Assembly: GCA_964529415.1 (NCBI GenBank)
Contig: CAZGWD010000014.1
Location: forward strand, 1 to 64,000
Origin: CAYMPH01 sp964529415
GTDB taxonomy: Bacteria; Spirochaetota; UBA4802; UBA5550
Reading direction: 5' to 3'
DNA: 64,000 nt
A program made the position numbers and the translations under genes. Positions 44,327-53,171 of this stretch are shown piece after piece. The notes under the pieces are model-generated. The model was given only the letters and a program-made list of their open reading frames with translations. It did no database searches and was not told the DNA's origin. The stretch's first letter is position 1; the number at the start of each line of letters is the position of its first letter.

Positions 44327-45223
44327 ATGAAAAATATTTATATAAAAATTGCAGATATAACAGATATCGATACATCAAAAATTTCTGTTTACGATCTGAA
44401 TAAAAGATTTATTGATAAAAAAGGAAATATTTTCGGCCTGCGGTATGATAAAATTATTAAAAAAATTGAAATTATAAAAATTATCAGGGCAGATTCAAAT
44501 GAGGCAGCCCTGCACCAGATTAATATTTTAAAATCAAAGAAGAACAGCAGCACTTCAGAAAATAATATCGAAACTGATAAATCCGATTCATCAGATGAAT
44601 CAAACAGCAATGCCAATGAAGATGAACCGGATGATGAGAGTTTCGAAAAAGCTGTTTCGAACTTTAATTCCGATAAATTTATAAAAGAAACCATTGAACT
44701 GCTTATCACCCATAAAAACCGGCTCAAGGGAATTGAATCCAATATAAAAAATTCCAATATTGTTTTAAAAACCAGCAAACACGAAAACAGTGAACTTGAC
44801 GAAATCTTCAGAAGCATTGATATTGAAGGCGGTCAGAATATAGATAAAATTGAAAATTATCAGAAGGAACTTATAAGCTATCCAAGATCCATCACTTATT
44901 ATCAGTCTAAAATTGATAAAAGCTATTCTCACATGATAGACTCCTTCAAGTCTGATGCTGAAAGAATGATGAAATTTATATATACCTATGAAATGTATCA
45001 GACAATAAAAAATTTGTACACCAATCTTAATAAAGCAATAAAAAAACTGAGAGAATTTTTATTATCAAGAGACCAGGATATTATAAAAAATAAAACCCCG
45101 GGAGAACGTCAGGCTTTTAATGATGCCCAGGTTTCTTTAAACAATACAATTTCAGAAATTGAGAATACTCTCGATGATCTGAAAATTCTAAATGCATTTT
45201 TAATCAATCCGAATAATTTTTAA
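44327..45223 (+). CDS. Conserved-looking helical protein, unknown function
   Basis: A 298-residue protein without signal peptide or membrane helix. The first 60 residues are probably a small folded part (IKIADITDIDTSKISVYDL). Next is an acidic Ser/Asn/Asp stretch (about 75-105), and then a long helical region rich in Lys and Glu to the end, with coiled-coil character around 235-290. I know no family for it. The ATG at 44327 is used; a GTG frame start 45 bases earlier overlaps the PilZ gene. It lies 27 bases before mfd, in the same operon. Confidence 0.6.
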   Translation: MKNIYIKIADITDIDTSKISVYDLNKRFIDKKGNIFGLRYDKIIKKIEIIKIIRADSNEAALHQINILKSKKNSSTSENNIETDKSDSSDESNSNANEDEPDDESFEKAVSNFNSDKFIKETIELLITHKNRLKGIESNIKNSNIVLKTSKHENSELDEIFRSIDIEGGQNIDKIENYQKELISYPRSITYYQSKIDKSYSHMIDSFKSDAERMMKFIYTYEMYQTIKNLYTNLNKAIKKLREFLLSRDQDIIKNKTPGERQAFNDAQVSLNNTISEIENTLDDLKILNAFLINPNNF

Positions 45224-45250
45224 ATTATTATTTTCAAGGACAGCCATTAA

Positions 45251-48200
45251 ATGCTGTTAAGCACCTTTGCTGAAAAATTCTCCAGTTCAGATGAATTTTC
45301 AGAACTTAATGCCGCTTTAAAAAATAAACAGCTGCCTGTTTATATCGAGGGGATAGCTCCGTCTTCAATTGCCCTTATTATTTCTTCTCTATATAAAACA
45401 TCAAAAAAGCAGATTGTAGTATTAACCGAAAATTCACAGAAAATGCAGGAATTGTCTCTGGATATTTCCTGCTTTTTAGATGATAACAGCATATTGACAC
45501 TGCCATCATGGGATACGCTGCCTTATGAATTTGTCTCAGCTCCAGAAAAAACCGAAAAAGAAAGAATAACTTCTCTATATAAAATTCTATCCGGTGAGCC
45601 TTATGTAATCATTGCAACTGTAGAATCATATATCAGATATCTGCCTTCAAAAGAATTTCTAATGAAAAGAGGACAGATCCTGAACATAGGCGAAGAATAT
45701 CCACTTGATGCATTAATTGAAATGTGTATTGATTATGGTTATACAAGAGAGTTAAGGGTTGAGGCATACGGTCAATTTTCTGTAAAAGGAGGTATTCTCG
45801 ATATATTTCTCCCATCTCACGAAAATCCTGTGAGACTTGATTTTTTTGGAGATAATCTTGAATCTATCAGATTATTTGATATGACTACTCAGATTTCATC
45901 AGATAAACTTGAAACAGTCACCATATATCCCCGAAAGGAACTGGTTCTCCTTCAAAGTGAAAAGAAAAAACTTCTGGATAAACTTAAAAAATCTTTTGCT
46001 GAAAAAATGGATCTGCCGGATGCAATTATAGAACAGATCGAATCTGGAATAATTACAGACATACCCGGAATCGAAGATTTTTTCCAACTTGCAATTAAAC
46101 CTGCATCTCTTTCATCATATTTCAGCAATGATGCAATAACAGTTCTTTGCGAACCAATTCAGTTAAGAACAAAACAAAAGACCATTGAAAAAATATTTTC
46201 TGAATTGTATAATAAAAAGAAAAAGACAACTCTTTGCCTGTCGCCGGAAGAACTTATAAATCCAGATGAATATGAAAAAGCGGAAAGTCAGTCAATCAAT
46301 CTTCAGGTTTTCACTTCAAATGCCGGAGCAATAAACTGGCAATTAAGAAGCATACCTAATTTCCACGGAAAAATTTCTGATGTAAGAAAATACATATCTG
46401 AAAAAATTGAAACCGGTTGGAAAATATTTTTCTCAACCGGATTTGAAGGCCAGGCCCGCAGGCTCTTTGATTTATTCTCGGAACTCAATCCTTCATCATC
46501 ATTTGAAAAACCTGACCAGAAAAATAATTTAAATATAGTCATAACGCCGTATAGCGAAGGTCTTGAAATAATAAAAGAAAAATTAATTCTTCTTACAGAC
46601 CATGAAATTTTCGGTAAAAGCTACAGGAAAAGAAAATCTTTCAAATCAAAAAAATCAAGGCCCATAGAATCATTTCTCGATCTGAAAACCGGAGATTTTA
46701 TTGTTCACATCAACCACGGAATCGGTGTATTCAGAGGAATTGAAAGGATGACTGCTGCAGGTATTGAACGGGATTTCCTGCTCTCTGAATATGCAGATGG
46801 AGACAGGCTCTATGTTCCGCTTGACCAGATAAATTTAATCCAGAAATATATCGGCCTTGAAGGTAAAGCTCCCCGTATAGATGTTCTAGGCAAAAAATCA
46901 GCATGGAACAGAATCAAGGATAAAGTCAGGGAATCCGTTGAAGAGATCGCGCGGGAGCTTGTTGAAATCTATTCCAGACGTGCTGCTCTTAAAGGATACC
47001 AGTTTCCTCCGGACACATTATGGCAGGAGGAATTTGAATCACTGTTTGAATACGAGGAAACTCCTGACCAGATAACAGCAATTGAAGACGTGAAAGATGA
47101 CATGGAAAACGTCAAGCCAATGGACAGACTTGTATGCGGCGATGTCGGATTTGGAAAAACTGAAGTTGCGATACGCGCTGCTTTCAAAGCAGTCATGGCT
47201 GGACGTCAGGCTGCAATTCTCGTTCCTACAACAGTTTTATGCATGCAGCATTTCAGAACATTCACCAGAAGATTTGAAAACTATCCAATAAAAATAGAAA
47301 TGATTTCACGCTTCCGGACACAATCCGAAGTAACAAAAATAAAATCCGATCTTGCGGAAGGTTCAATCGATATAATCATAGGCACGCACGCGATATTATC
47401 AAAAGATATAAAAATAAAAAATCTCGGACTGCTTATCATTGACGAAGAGCAGAAATTCGGCGTAAAGCATAAGGAACAGTTAAAAAAATTCAGAACACTG
47501 ATCGATGTGCTGACTCTTACAGCCACCCCGATTCCGCGTACACTCCATATGTCGCTTGCAGGCATCAGAGACCTGACAATCATATCAACACCCCCTGAGA
47601 ACAGACAGGCTATAGATACTTATGTCATGGAGGAAAATCCCGACATTCTCCGCAGCGCCATACTTGCTGAAATTGAAAGAGACGGGCAGGCTTTCTACAT
47701 TCATAATCGTGTCCAGAATATTGAAGCTCACGCTGATATGCTGAGAAAACTTGTACCGGAAGCAACTTTCTGCACAGCTCACGGCCAGCTTGAAGAGGAC
47801 CATCTTGAAGATATCATAATTGATTTTATGAATAAAAAATATGACATACTCGTGTGCACCACTATTATTGAATCAGGAGTGGATATTCCAAATGTAAACA
47901 CAATTATCATTAACAGGGCTGATACATTCGGCCTGTCTCAGCTTTATCAGCTTAAAGGGAGAGTCGGCAGATCTACAAGAAAAGCCTACGCTTACCTTTT
48001 TTATCCAAAACATACTTCACTAACTGAAGAAGCACAGAAACGCCTGCAGGTTATTTCAGAATATTCAGAACTCGGCAGCGGATTTAAAATAGCCATGAAA
48101 GATCTGGAGATAAGAGGTTCCGGGAATATTATAGGCAAGGAACAATCAGGAAATATTATGGAAGTCGGGTTTGATCTTTACACTCAAATGCTGGAAGATG

Positions 48201-48676
48201 CTGTGAGAAAACTCAAAGGCGAAAAACCATCATCTCTATTCCGGACTCCGGTTTTCATTAAAACAGATTTTTATATTCCGGATGAATATATCAGCGATGA
48301 AAGGCAGAAAATTGAATTCTATAAAAGATTCGAATCCTGCGAATCAGAAGAGGAGGTTCTCAATCTTAAAGCAGAAATGCAGGACAGATTCGGCAATTCA
48401 CCGCCGATTGTGGATATCCTCATAGACCTTGAAATTATCCGCGCAATAGCATCATCAAAATTTATTGAAGAAATACTTGAAGATTCAAGTAAAATAAAAA
48501 TTACGATGTCGAAAAATTCAATTATTGACATTCATAAAATCCTGACGGAAATTAAAAAAAATAAAAGACTGGTAATTGACCCGAGAAATTCCAATATACT
48601 TCTGCTTACACCATCGGAAAACAACACAGAAAAAAAACTTTCAGAATTAAAAAAATTGTTGCAACAAATTTCATAG
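45251..48676 (+). CDS. mfd: Transcription-repair coupling factor Mfd
   Basis: An 1141-residue translocase that removes RNA polymerase stalled at DNA damage and recruits UvrA. The N-terminal part (about 1-340) has the UvrB-like homology (YTRELRVEAYGQFSVKGGILD). The RNA polymerase-interacting domain follows (DFIVHINHGIGVFRGIERM). The ATPase core has CGDVGFGKTEVAIRAAF, LLIIDEEQKFGVKHKEQ, LTLTATPIPRTLHMSL and the late QLKGRVGRS. The C-terminal TRCF domain closes the protein. AAGGA precedes the ATG. No damage to the frame. Confidence 0.97.
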   Translation: MLLSTFAEKFSSSDEFSELNAALKNKQLPVYIEGIAPSSIALIISSLYKTSKKQIVVLTENSQKMQELSLDISCFLDDNSILTLPSWDTLPYEFVSAPEKTEKERITSLYKILSGEPYVIIATVESYIRYLPSKEFLMKRGQILNIGEEYPLDALIEMCIDYGYTRELRVEAYGQFSVKGGILDIFLPSHENPVRLDFFGDNLESIRLFDMTTQISSDKLETVTIYPRKELVLLQSEKKKLLDKLKKSFAEKMDLPDAIIEQIESGIITDIPGIEDFFQLAIKPASLSSYFSNDAITVLCEPIQLRTKQKTIEKIFSELYNKKKKTTLCLSPEELINPDEYEKAESQSINLQVFTSNAGAINWQLRSIPNFHGKISDVRKYISEKIETGWKIFFSTGFEGQARRLFDLFSELNPSSSFEKPDQKNNLNIVITPYSEGLEIIKEKLILLTDHEIFGKSYRKRKSFKSKKSRPIESFLDLKTGDFIVHINHGIGVFRGIERMTAAGIERDFLLSEYADGDRLYVPLDQINLIQKYIGLEGKAPRIDVLGKKSAWNRIKDKVRESVEEIARELVEIYSRRAALKGYQFPPDTLWQEEFESLFEYEETPDQITAIEDVKDDMENVKPMDRLVCGDVGFGKTEVAIRAAFKAVMAGRQAAILVPTTVLCMQHFRTFTRRFENYPIKIEMISRFRTQSEVTKIKSDLAEGSIDIIIGTHAILSKDIKIKNLGLLIIDEEQKFGVKHKEQLKKFRTLIDVLTLTATPIPRTLHMSLAGIRDLTIISTPPENRQAIDTYVMEENPDILRSAILAEIERDGQAFYIHNRVQNIEAHADMLRKLVPEATFCTAHGQLEEDHLEDIIIDFMNKKYDILVCTTIIESGVDIPNVNTIIINRADTFGLSQLYQLKGRVGRSTRKAYAYLFYPKHTSLTEEAQKRLQVISEYSELGSGFKIAMKDLEIRGSGNIIGKEQSGNIMEVGFDLYTQMLEDAVRKLKGEKPSSLFRTPVFIKTDFYIPDEYISDERQKIEFYKRFESCESEEEVLNLKAEMQDRFGNSPPIVDILIDLEIIRAIASSKFIEEILEDSSKIKITMSKNSIIDIHKILTEIKKNKRLVIDPRNSNILLLTPSENNTEKKLSELKKLLQQIS

Positions 48677-48736
48677 ATTAAAAAATCTTATATTATTCTG
48701 CTAAGCAGTATAAATTTCATTAAGGATGCGTGTTAT

Positions 48737-49402
48737 ATGAAAAAAACAATATTTATGTCAGTTATTCTTTCAATAATGTTATCAACAGTTATTTCCTGTA
48801 GTCTATTCAAGTCGGATAACTGGGTTGCAAAAATAGAAAATGACCCTATAACAATAGACGAATTTAACAAATATTATTATACTCAAAACAGAATCATGCT
48901 GAATGTTGAAAAAGATGAAATAGATAAAATGGCAGCAGATCCTTCAACATTAAATCCGCAGGTTCAGCAGCTGGTTGTTAAGAAAAGTTTTCTTGATCAG
49001 CTTGTGGCACAAAAAGTTATTTATAACAAAGCTTTAAACGATGATTCCATCAATAAAGATGAACTGAAAACAATAATAGAAATATCCAAACTACAGGCAG
49101 TATCACAATATTATATGCAGCAGAAACTTAAAGGGAAAATAAATGTTACTGACCAGGAAGCAGATAAATTTTATAAAGAAAACCCGAAATATTTCAAAGG
49201 CGTTCCGGTTGATGATGCTCTGATAGGAAAAATCAAACAGCAGATTTTCATGGATAAAGCCAAACTTGAATCAAATGAAATAATTATGAATGTTCTTGCT
49301 GAAGTAAGAATAAACAAGGAAGGCTTCAAGAAATACATGGAGCGGGAGAATAAAAACAAGCCTGAAAAACCAGCGGATAAGCCTGCAACTGATAAAAAAT
49401 AA
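48737..49402 (+). CDS. SurA/PrsA-N-like lipoprotein without PPIase domain
   Basis: A 221-residue lipoprotein. The signal peptide ends in the lipobox VISC, so Cys21 would be lipidated. The rest resembles the N-terminal chaperone part of SurA/PrsA-type foldases (VAKIENDPITIDEFNKYY, then helices FLDQLVAQKVIYNKAL and DQEADKFYKENP), with EVRINKEGFKKY near the end, but a parvulin isomerase domain is missing. It ends in a Lys/Pro-rich tail. It follows mfd, the same neighbour order I recall in other spirochaetes. AAGGA precedes the ATG; a terminator follows. Confidence 0.72.
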   Translation: MKKTIFMSVILSIMLSTVISCSLFKSDNWVAKIENDPITIDEFNKYYYTQNRIMLNVEKDEIDKMAADPSTLNPQVQQLVVKKSFLDQLVAQKVIYNKALNDDSINKDELKTIIEISKLQAVSQYYMQQKLKGKINVTDQEADKFYKENPKYFKGVPVDDALIGKIKQQIFMDKAKLESNEIIMNVLAEVRINKEGFKKYMERENKNKPEKPADKPATDKK

Positions 49403-49426
49403 TTTTATTATAATTATATATAGCAT

Positions 49427-49462
49427 AAAAAACCCCCGGTTCTATTACCAGGGGTTTTTTTA
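49427..49462 (+). terminator. Rho-independent terminator of the PilZ-mfd operon
   Basis: AAAAAACCCC-C-GG, an eight-base loop and CC-A-GGGGTTTTTTT form a strong stem with a T tail, 25 bases after the SurA-like lipoprotein stop. Confidence 0.92.
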
Positions 49463-49540
49463 TTACTTATTTTATATTTGACAGGAAAAAGTCATTATGA
49501 TATAAAGAAACAGTAAAAATTTATAAACCGGAGCAACAGT

Positions 49541-50086
49541 ATGTTAAATAAAATAATATTATCAGTTGTAATTATATCAGCAGTTTTTTTTGCTTCCTGC
49601 GCGCCAAAAAAAATGGTGAAATATACAGAACGGCCAGTTCCAAAAAATTCAAATATTGCTGTAATTATTGATTATAACAATAATATAAAAAATGTGGTTA
49701 TTTCCAAATTTCTGTCTCTTGGATATAGAATTTCCGCATTTAATGCTGCAGATCTTTTCGATATGAAAGATTATAGAGATATAAAAACAGTTAAATCTCT
49801 AAATATCTATAATTTTCCGCTGGATAAATCATTCAGCAATATTTACAAAATGAATGTTTATAATTATGAATTAAGCAAAGCTGAAGTCTTAACAGAACTT
49901 TCAAAACGATATGGCGTGCAATATGTAATGCTTCTCGAACTTCGTGACTGGCAGTCAGTAAGCTGGGCAAGGGTTATAGATGTAGGAAATTACAATGTTA
50001 TATATATTGAAAATTACACAACAAAATATACTGACAACATAGAATCTGTTATAGATCATTTTGCTCAGGGAATGTCAGGAAAATAA
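49541..50086 (+). CDS. Putative lipoprotein, unknown; pair with next gene
   Basis: A 181-residue lipoprotein. The signal peptide ends VFFASC, with Cys20 lipidated. The mature part alternates strands and helices (NIAVIIDYNNNIKNVVISKFLSLGY-type Rossmann-like start, then a helix LSKAEVLTELSKRYG and the strand VQYVMLLELRDW) and vaguely recalls the CsgG/LpoB or FlgO architecture. GGAG precedes the ATG. The following gene starts 4 bases after the stop, so the two are likely to work together at the outer membrane or in the periplasm. Confidence 0.6.
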   Translation: MLNKIILSVVIISAVFFASCAPKKMVKYTERPVPKNSNIAVIIDYNNNIKNVVISKFLSLGYRISAFNAADLFDMKDYRDIKTVKSLNIYNFPLDKSFSNIYKMNVYNYELSKAEVLTELSKRYGVQYVMLLELRDWQSVSWARVIDVGNYNVIYIENYTTKYTDNIESVIDHFAQGMSGK

Positions 50087-50090
50087 TTAA

Positions 50091-51134
50091 ATGAAATTTC
50101 ATTTTACAATAATTTTTCTTATTACAATTTTATTTCAATCTGCATTTTTATCTGCTAAAACTGCAGCAATAGGATATTTTTATAATGCTTCAGGAGATCA
50201 GAATTATGAGTATATGGAAATAATTCTCCCTAATACGTTTGCAAACGCTATAACTAACGACTTTAAAATAAAATCAATCAAGCCATCACAAATCAATGAA
50301 GTCTTAAAAAAACATAAACTGGAACTGAAAAAATCCTACAGCCCTTCTGAATTTCCGGAAATTTCTGAAAAAATAAATACAGATATTCTTATTACAGGTG
50401 AATTCATTCCTCTTAATGAAAACTATATTAAAATAAGTATTAATATTTATTATAAAAAAACCAACGAATTATTCCGTTTTACCACAATAGGCAGAATTGA
50501 AACTGAAATATTCAGACTTGTAGATAAAATTTCGTTAAAAATAGCTCAATTTATAGATAAAGACAACCTTTACAGAAATTTATCAATACCAAAAGGTACA
50601 GGGTTGGCTATTTTAACAAACCTCGAATCAGATGAATTAAATTCTCTTTATATGGAATTTTTCTCCAAGGGTTATAAAATTTCAGGTTTCCAGGCTACAT
50701 CATCTGGTGATAATATAATTTCATCCAACTGCTCAGGCAATCTGATTGAAAAATTTAAATATATATATACTTCAAATGATTTTTTCGGAATTGTATCAAA
50801 CCAGAAAAAAGAAGATAAGCTTTTTGCATCAGCAGGAGCTGAAACAAAATTTGGCGCGCACAGCTTTGTAAAAGATATTTATGTAAAATATGATCTCAGA
50901 TATATTCTTGATAAAAACAGTTTCCTGGATGATTTTCCTCCAGGAGCTGATATATTATTAATTATAGGCTTTAACAGCAGCAGAAATAAAGCCTGGATAA
51001 GAGGAATTGATATTAAGAATAAGAATCTCTTCTGGGTACAATCCAATATAAAAGGATTTAATCAGGTTGAAATTGGTGAAAAAATAACTGATATTTTACT
51101 TTCAGACCCGGATGCCATTCCAGCTAAAAAATAA
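50091..51134 (+). CDS. Exported CsgG/TolB-N-like protein
   Basis: A 347-residue protein with a signal peptide at about 1-22. Residues 24-145 look like a CsgG/FlgO-type domain: AAIGYFYNASG, ILPNTFANAI, IKPSQINEVLKKHK, ISEKINTDILITGEF, and YIKISINIYYKK. The C-terminal half holds a second, similar module (RNLSIPKGTGLAIL, then DILLIIGFNSSRNKAWIRGID). It starts 4 bases after the lipoprotein gene without a visible ribosome-binding site, so coupled translation is likely. It stops at a strong bidirectional terminator. Function unknown. Confidence 0.6.
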   Translation: MKFHFTIIFLITILFQSAFLSAKTAAIGYFYNASGDQNYEYMEIILPNTFANAITNDFKIKSIKPSQINEVLKKHKLELKKSYSPSEFPEISEKINTDILITGEFIPLNENYIKISINIYYKKTNELFRFTTIGRIETEIFRLVDKISLKIAQFIDKDNLYRNLSIPKGTGLAILTNLESDELNSLYMEFFSKGYKISGFQATSSGDNIISSNCSGNLIEKFKYIYTSNDFFGIVSNQKKEDKLFASAGAETKFGAHSFVKDIYVKYDLRYILDKNSFLDDFPPGADILLIIGFNSSRNKAWIRGIDIKNKNLFWVQSNIKGFNQVEIGEKITDILLSDPDAIPAKK

Positions 51135-51162
51135 AAAAAGCGTTTTTCATAAAACGCTTTTT
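51135..51162. terminator. Bidirectional rho-independent terminator
   Basis: AAAAAGCGTTTT and AAAACGCTTTTT are perfect 12-pair arms around TCAT, with T on both flanks. It starts directly after the stop of the CsgG-like gene and also serves the convergent beta-barrel gene. Confidence 0.92.
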
Positions 51163-51200
51163 AATTTATCAATTCTTTTATTTATAAACAATTACTTAAA

Positions 51201-51779
51201 TCAATATTGATCATCAATAGGTTTATTATTCCAAACAGCAAATCTAATACCAACCTCTGCTGTTAATCCATAGATATTCCAGCCTTTCAATCCTCCATCA
51301 GATTGCAGTCTATTGAAAATTGGAAGATGAAATCCCACATTTCCGAATATAGCTATATGAGGATGAAAATCCCATCTAATACCTGTATTAATTGCAATAG
51401 ATGGTCCCATATCACTTAGACCAGGCATATATGGAATGGTAATATTCATCATCTCAACTCCAACACCTAAAAAGCTGCTCCAAAAAAGAGGCAAATTTGC
51501 AATTTGAAAATTATATTGCAAACCTCCTAAAATCATTTTATCATCAAAATTATATTTTAATTTAAAAGAATCAAATGTTGTTAAAGTTGTATAGGATCCT
51601 TTAATACCAATGCTGAAATTTTGATTTATTCCAAAAAAAATTCCACCCCCGCCGCCAAATTGATTTTCTGCCTGATAATTCCCGATATAAGTTCCAAAAC
51701 CTTCTATGTAGATATTGAAAGCCATTGCATTGATACTTATAGTAAATACCGCAATCAATGTTAATATTATTTTCTTCAA
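51201..51779 (-). CDS. Small outer-membrane beta-barrel protein
   Basis: A 192-residue protein with a classic signal peptide (MKKIILTLIAVFTISINAMA, cleavage near residue 20). The mature part shows alternating strands with Gly and aromatic residues (FGTYIGNYQAENQFGGGGG, FSIGIKGSYTTL, NIYGLTAEVGIRFAVW), typical of an eight-strand OmpW/OmpX-like barrel. Its function is unknown. The start is taken as TTG at 51779 because GAGG lies 8 bases before it; a GTG nine bases earlier overlaps that site. It ends near a shared terminator. Confidence 0.75.
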   Translation of the reverse strand: MKKIILTLIAVFTISINAMAFNIYIEGFGTYIGNYQAENQFGGGGGIFFGINQNFSIGIKGSYTTLTTFDSFKLKYNFDDKMILGGLQYNFQIANLPLFWSSFLGVGVEMMNITIPYMPGLSDMGPSIAINTGIRWDFHPHIAIFGNVGFHLPIFNRLQSDGGLKGWNIYGLTAEVGIRFAVWNNKPIDDQY

Positions 51780-51984
51780 AGTAAACACCTCGCAGTTAAA
51801 AATGTTATATTACATTAATAACATTTAAAATTCTAATTTAATAACTTATATATTTTAAAATTATTTTAGTCAAGCAAAATATAAATCTTACTCTTATTTA
51901 TTGTATATCAACTCTAATTCATATAAATAAAAAATTCCTACAAATTAAAATATTTAGATGATTAATTTTTTAATAAAAAAAGAC

Positions 51985-52012
51985 TTTACCTTCTATATTT
52001 TATTTATATAAT
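51985..52012 (+). promoter_or_regulatory. Promoter of the SRPBCC gene, flanked by an inverted repeat
   Basis: TTTACC (51985-51990) and a consensus TATAAT (52007-52012) are 16 bases apart. ACCTTCT (51988-51994), over the -35, is the inverted partner of AGAAGGT (52020-52026), which also holds the ribosome-binding site. Confidence 0.6.
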
Positions 52013-52032
52013 ATTTTTCAGAAGGTAAACCC

Positions 52033-52467
52033 ATGCGAATAGTTTTAAAAACCAAGGTTAACCAGGATTACAAAAAAGTATTTCCACAGTTTGATCTAAA
52101 ACTTTTCCTGGCTCTCAAACCTCCTTTTTTACCTGTTATTCTTGATAGATTTGACGGTTCAAATTTAAATCATCAGGTGCATATGAGAATAAACCTTATT
52201 ATAAAAAAAGAAAAATGGATCACCATAATAACTGATGAAGGAGAAAAAGAAAACGAGCTGTATTTTATTGATGAAGCAAATGTTCTTCCTTTTTTTTTAA
52301 CAAAGTGGATTCATAAACATAGAATAATAAAAAGTGGAAACGGTTCAACAATTATTGATGATGTTTTTTTTGAAACTTCGCATTTTATATTTACTATTTT
52401 TTTATATCCTGTGTTTCTAATTCAATTTTTATATAGAAAACCTATATATAAAAAATATTTCAGATAA
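52033..52467 (+). CDS. SRPBCC-like ligand-binding protein
   Basis: A 144-residue protein that resembles the small SRPBCC/START-like family common in Bacteroidetes and spirochaetes. Motifs are KVFPQFDLKLFLALKPPF, RFDGSNLNHQVHM, ITDEGEKENELYFIDEANVLPFFL and the C-terminal YPVFLIQFLYRKPIYKKYF. The helix-grip fold would bind a hydrophobic ligand; none is known. The last 30 residues are hydrophobic and may touch the membrane. AAGGT precedes the ATG. The gene is monocistronic and divergent from the beta-barrel gene. Confidence 0.75.
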   Translation: MRIVLKTKVNQDYKKVFPQFDLKLFLALKPPFLPVILDRFDGSNLNHQVHMRINLIIKKEKWITIITDEGEKENELYFIDEANVLPFFLTKWIHKHRIIKSGNGSTIIDDVFFETSHFIFTIFLYPVFLIQFLYRKPIYKKYFR

Positions 52468-52487
52468 ATTCTGGATTGGTTTTTATA

Positions 52488-53159
52488 CTAATTTAAAAAA
52501 ACCTGTTTTAAAATGCTGATTCCTTTTACAGTTATAAGAATCTGCGCTGCATAATAAGTAGATAAAATTATTAAAGATGAAAATTTATATTCAATAACAA
52601 ACCTCTCCCATGCCAATGTAGCATCAGAGACAACAAATAAAGCAGAGCCGATTGCAAAAAGCGGTGCATAAAATTTATCATTTAAATCATAATTAATTGC
52701 AGATAAAAACATAGCGCTAAGAGTAATAATATAAAGAGCTATAGGGATTAACATTTTTTTTCTTGTTTCAGGATTTATTTTACCAATAAGAATAATAACA
52801 TAAAATGAAATTACAGATGCAATGCCTGCAATCACTAAATTCGGTATTGCAAAAGGTTTACCGCTGAAACTGATTATATATGCTGCATGGCCCAGTAAAA
52901 ACGATATCAACCCTGGAAGAAAAAAACGCATTTTAAAAGCCAGAAGAATATCGCCAATTAATCCTAAAATTAAACCGGTGATAATCATTGAATGAAAAAT
53001 ATTTTTCTGCGGAGAATTAATAAAATAAAAAAGATAAAGGAAAATAAGAAGTATAATCGGTATTGGTTTAATAAAAACATACATATCTCTTTTATAATAA
53101 TAAATATAAATTGATGCAAAAGAAAATATTACTGCTGCTGTAATTACTGTAATTTCCAT
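52488..53159 (-). CDS. YhhN/TMEM86-family membrane protein (lysoplasmalogenase-like)
   Basis: A 223-residue protein with about eight hydrophobic helices. The signatures GLIGDILLAF, LGHAAYIISF and the late GSALFVVSDATLAWERF are those of the YhhN/TMEM86 family; the two Asp residues in these motifs are the proposed catalytic ones. Eukaryotic TMEM86 hydrolyses lysoplasmalogen; in bacteria the reaction is unproved. GGAG precedes the ATG. It is 12 bases downstream of the WG-repeat gene on the same strand, so the two are likely cotranscribed. Confidence 0.88.
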   Translation of the reverse strand: MEITVITAAVIFSFASIYIYYYKRDMYVFIKPIPIILLIFLYLFYFINSPQKNIFHSMIITGLILGLIGDILLAFKMRFFLPGLISFLLGHAAYIISFSGKPFAIPNLVIAGIASVISFYVIILIGKINPETRKKMLIPIALYIITLSAMFLSAINYDLNDKFYAPLFAIGSALFVVSDATLAWERFVIEYKFSSLIILSTYYAAQILITVKGISILKQVFLN

Positions 53160-53171
53160 ATACCTACTCTC

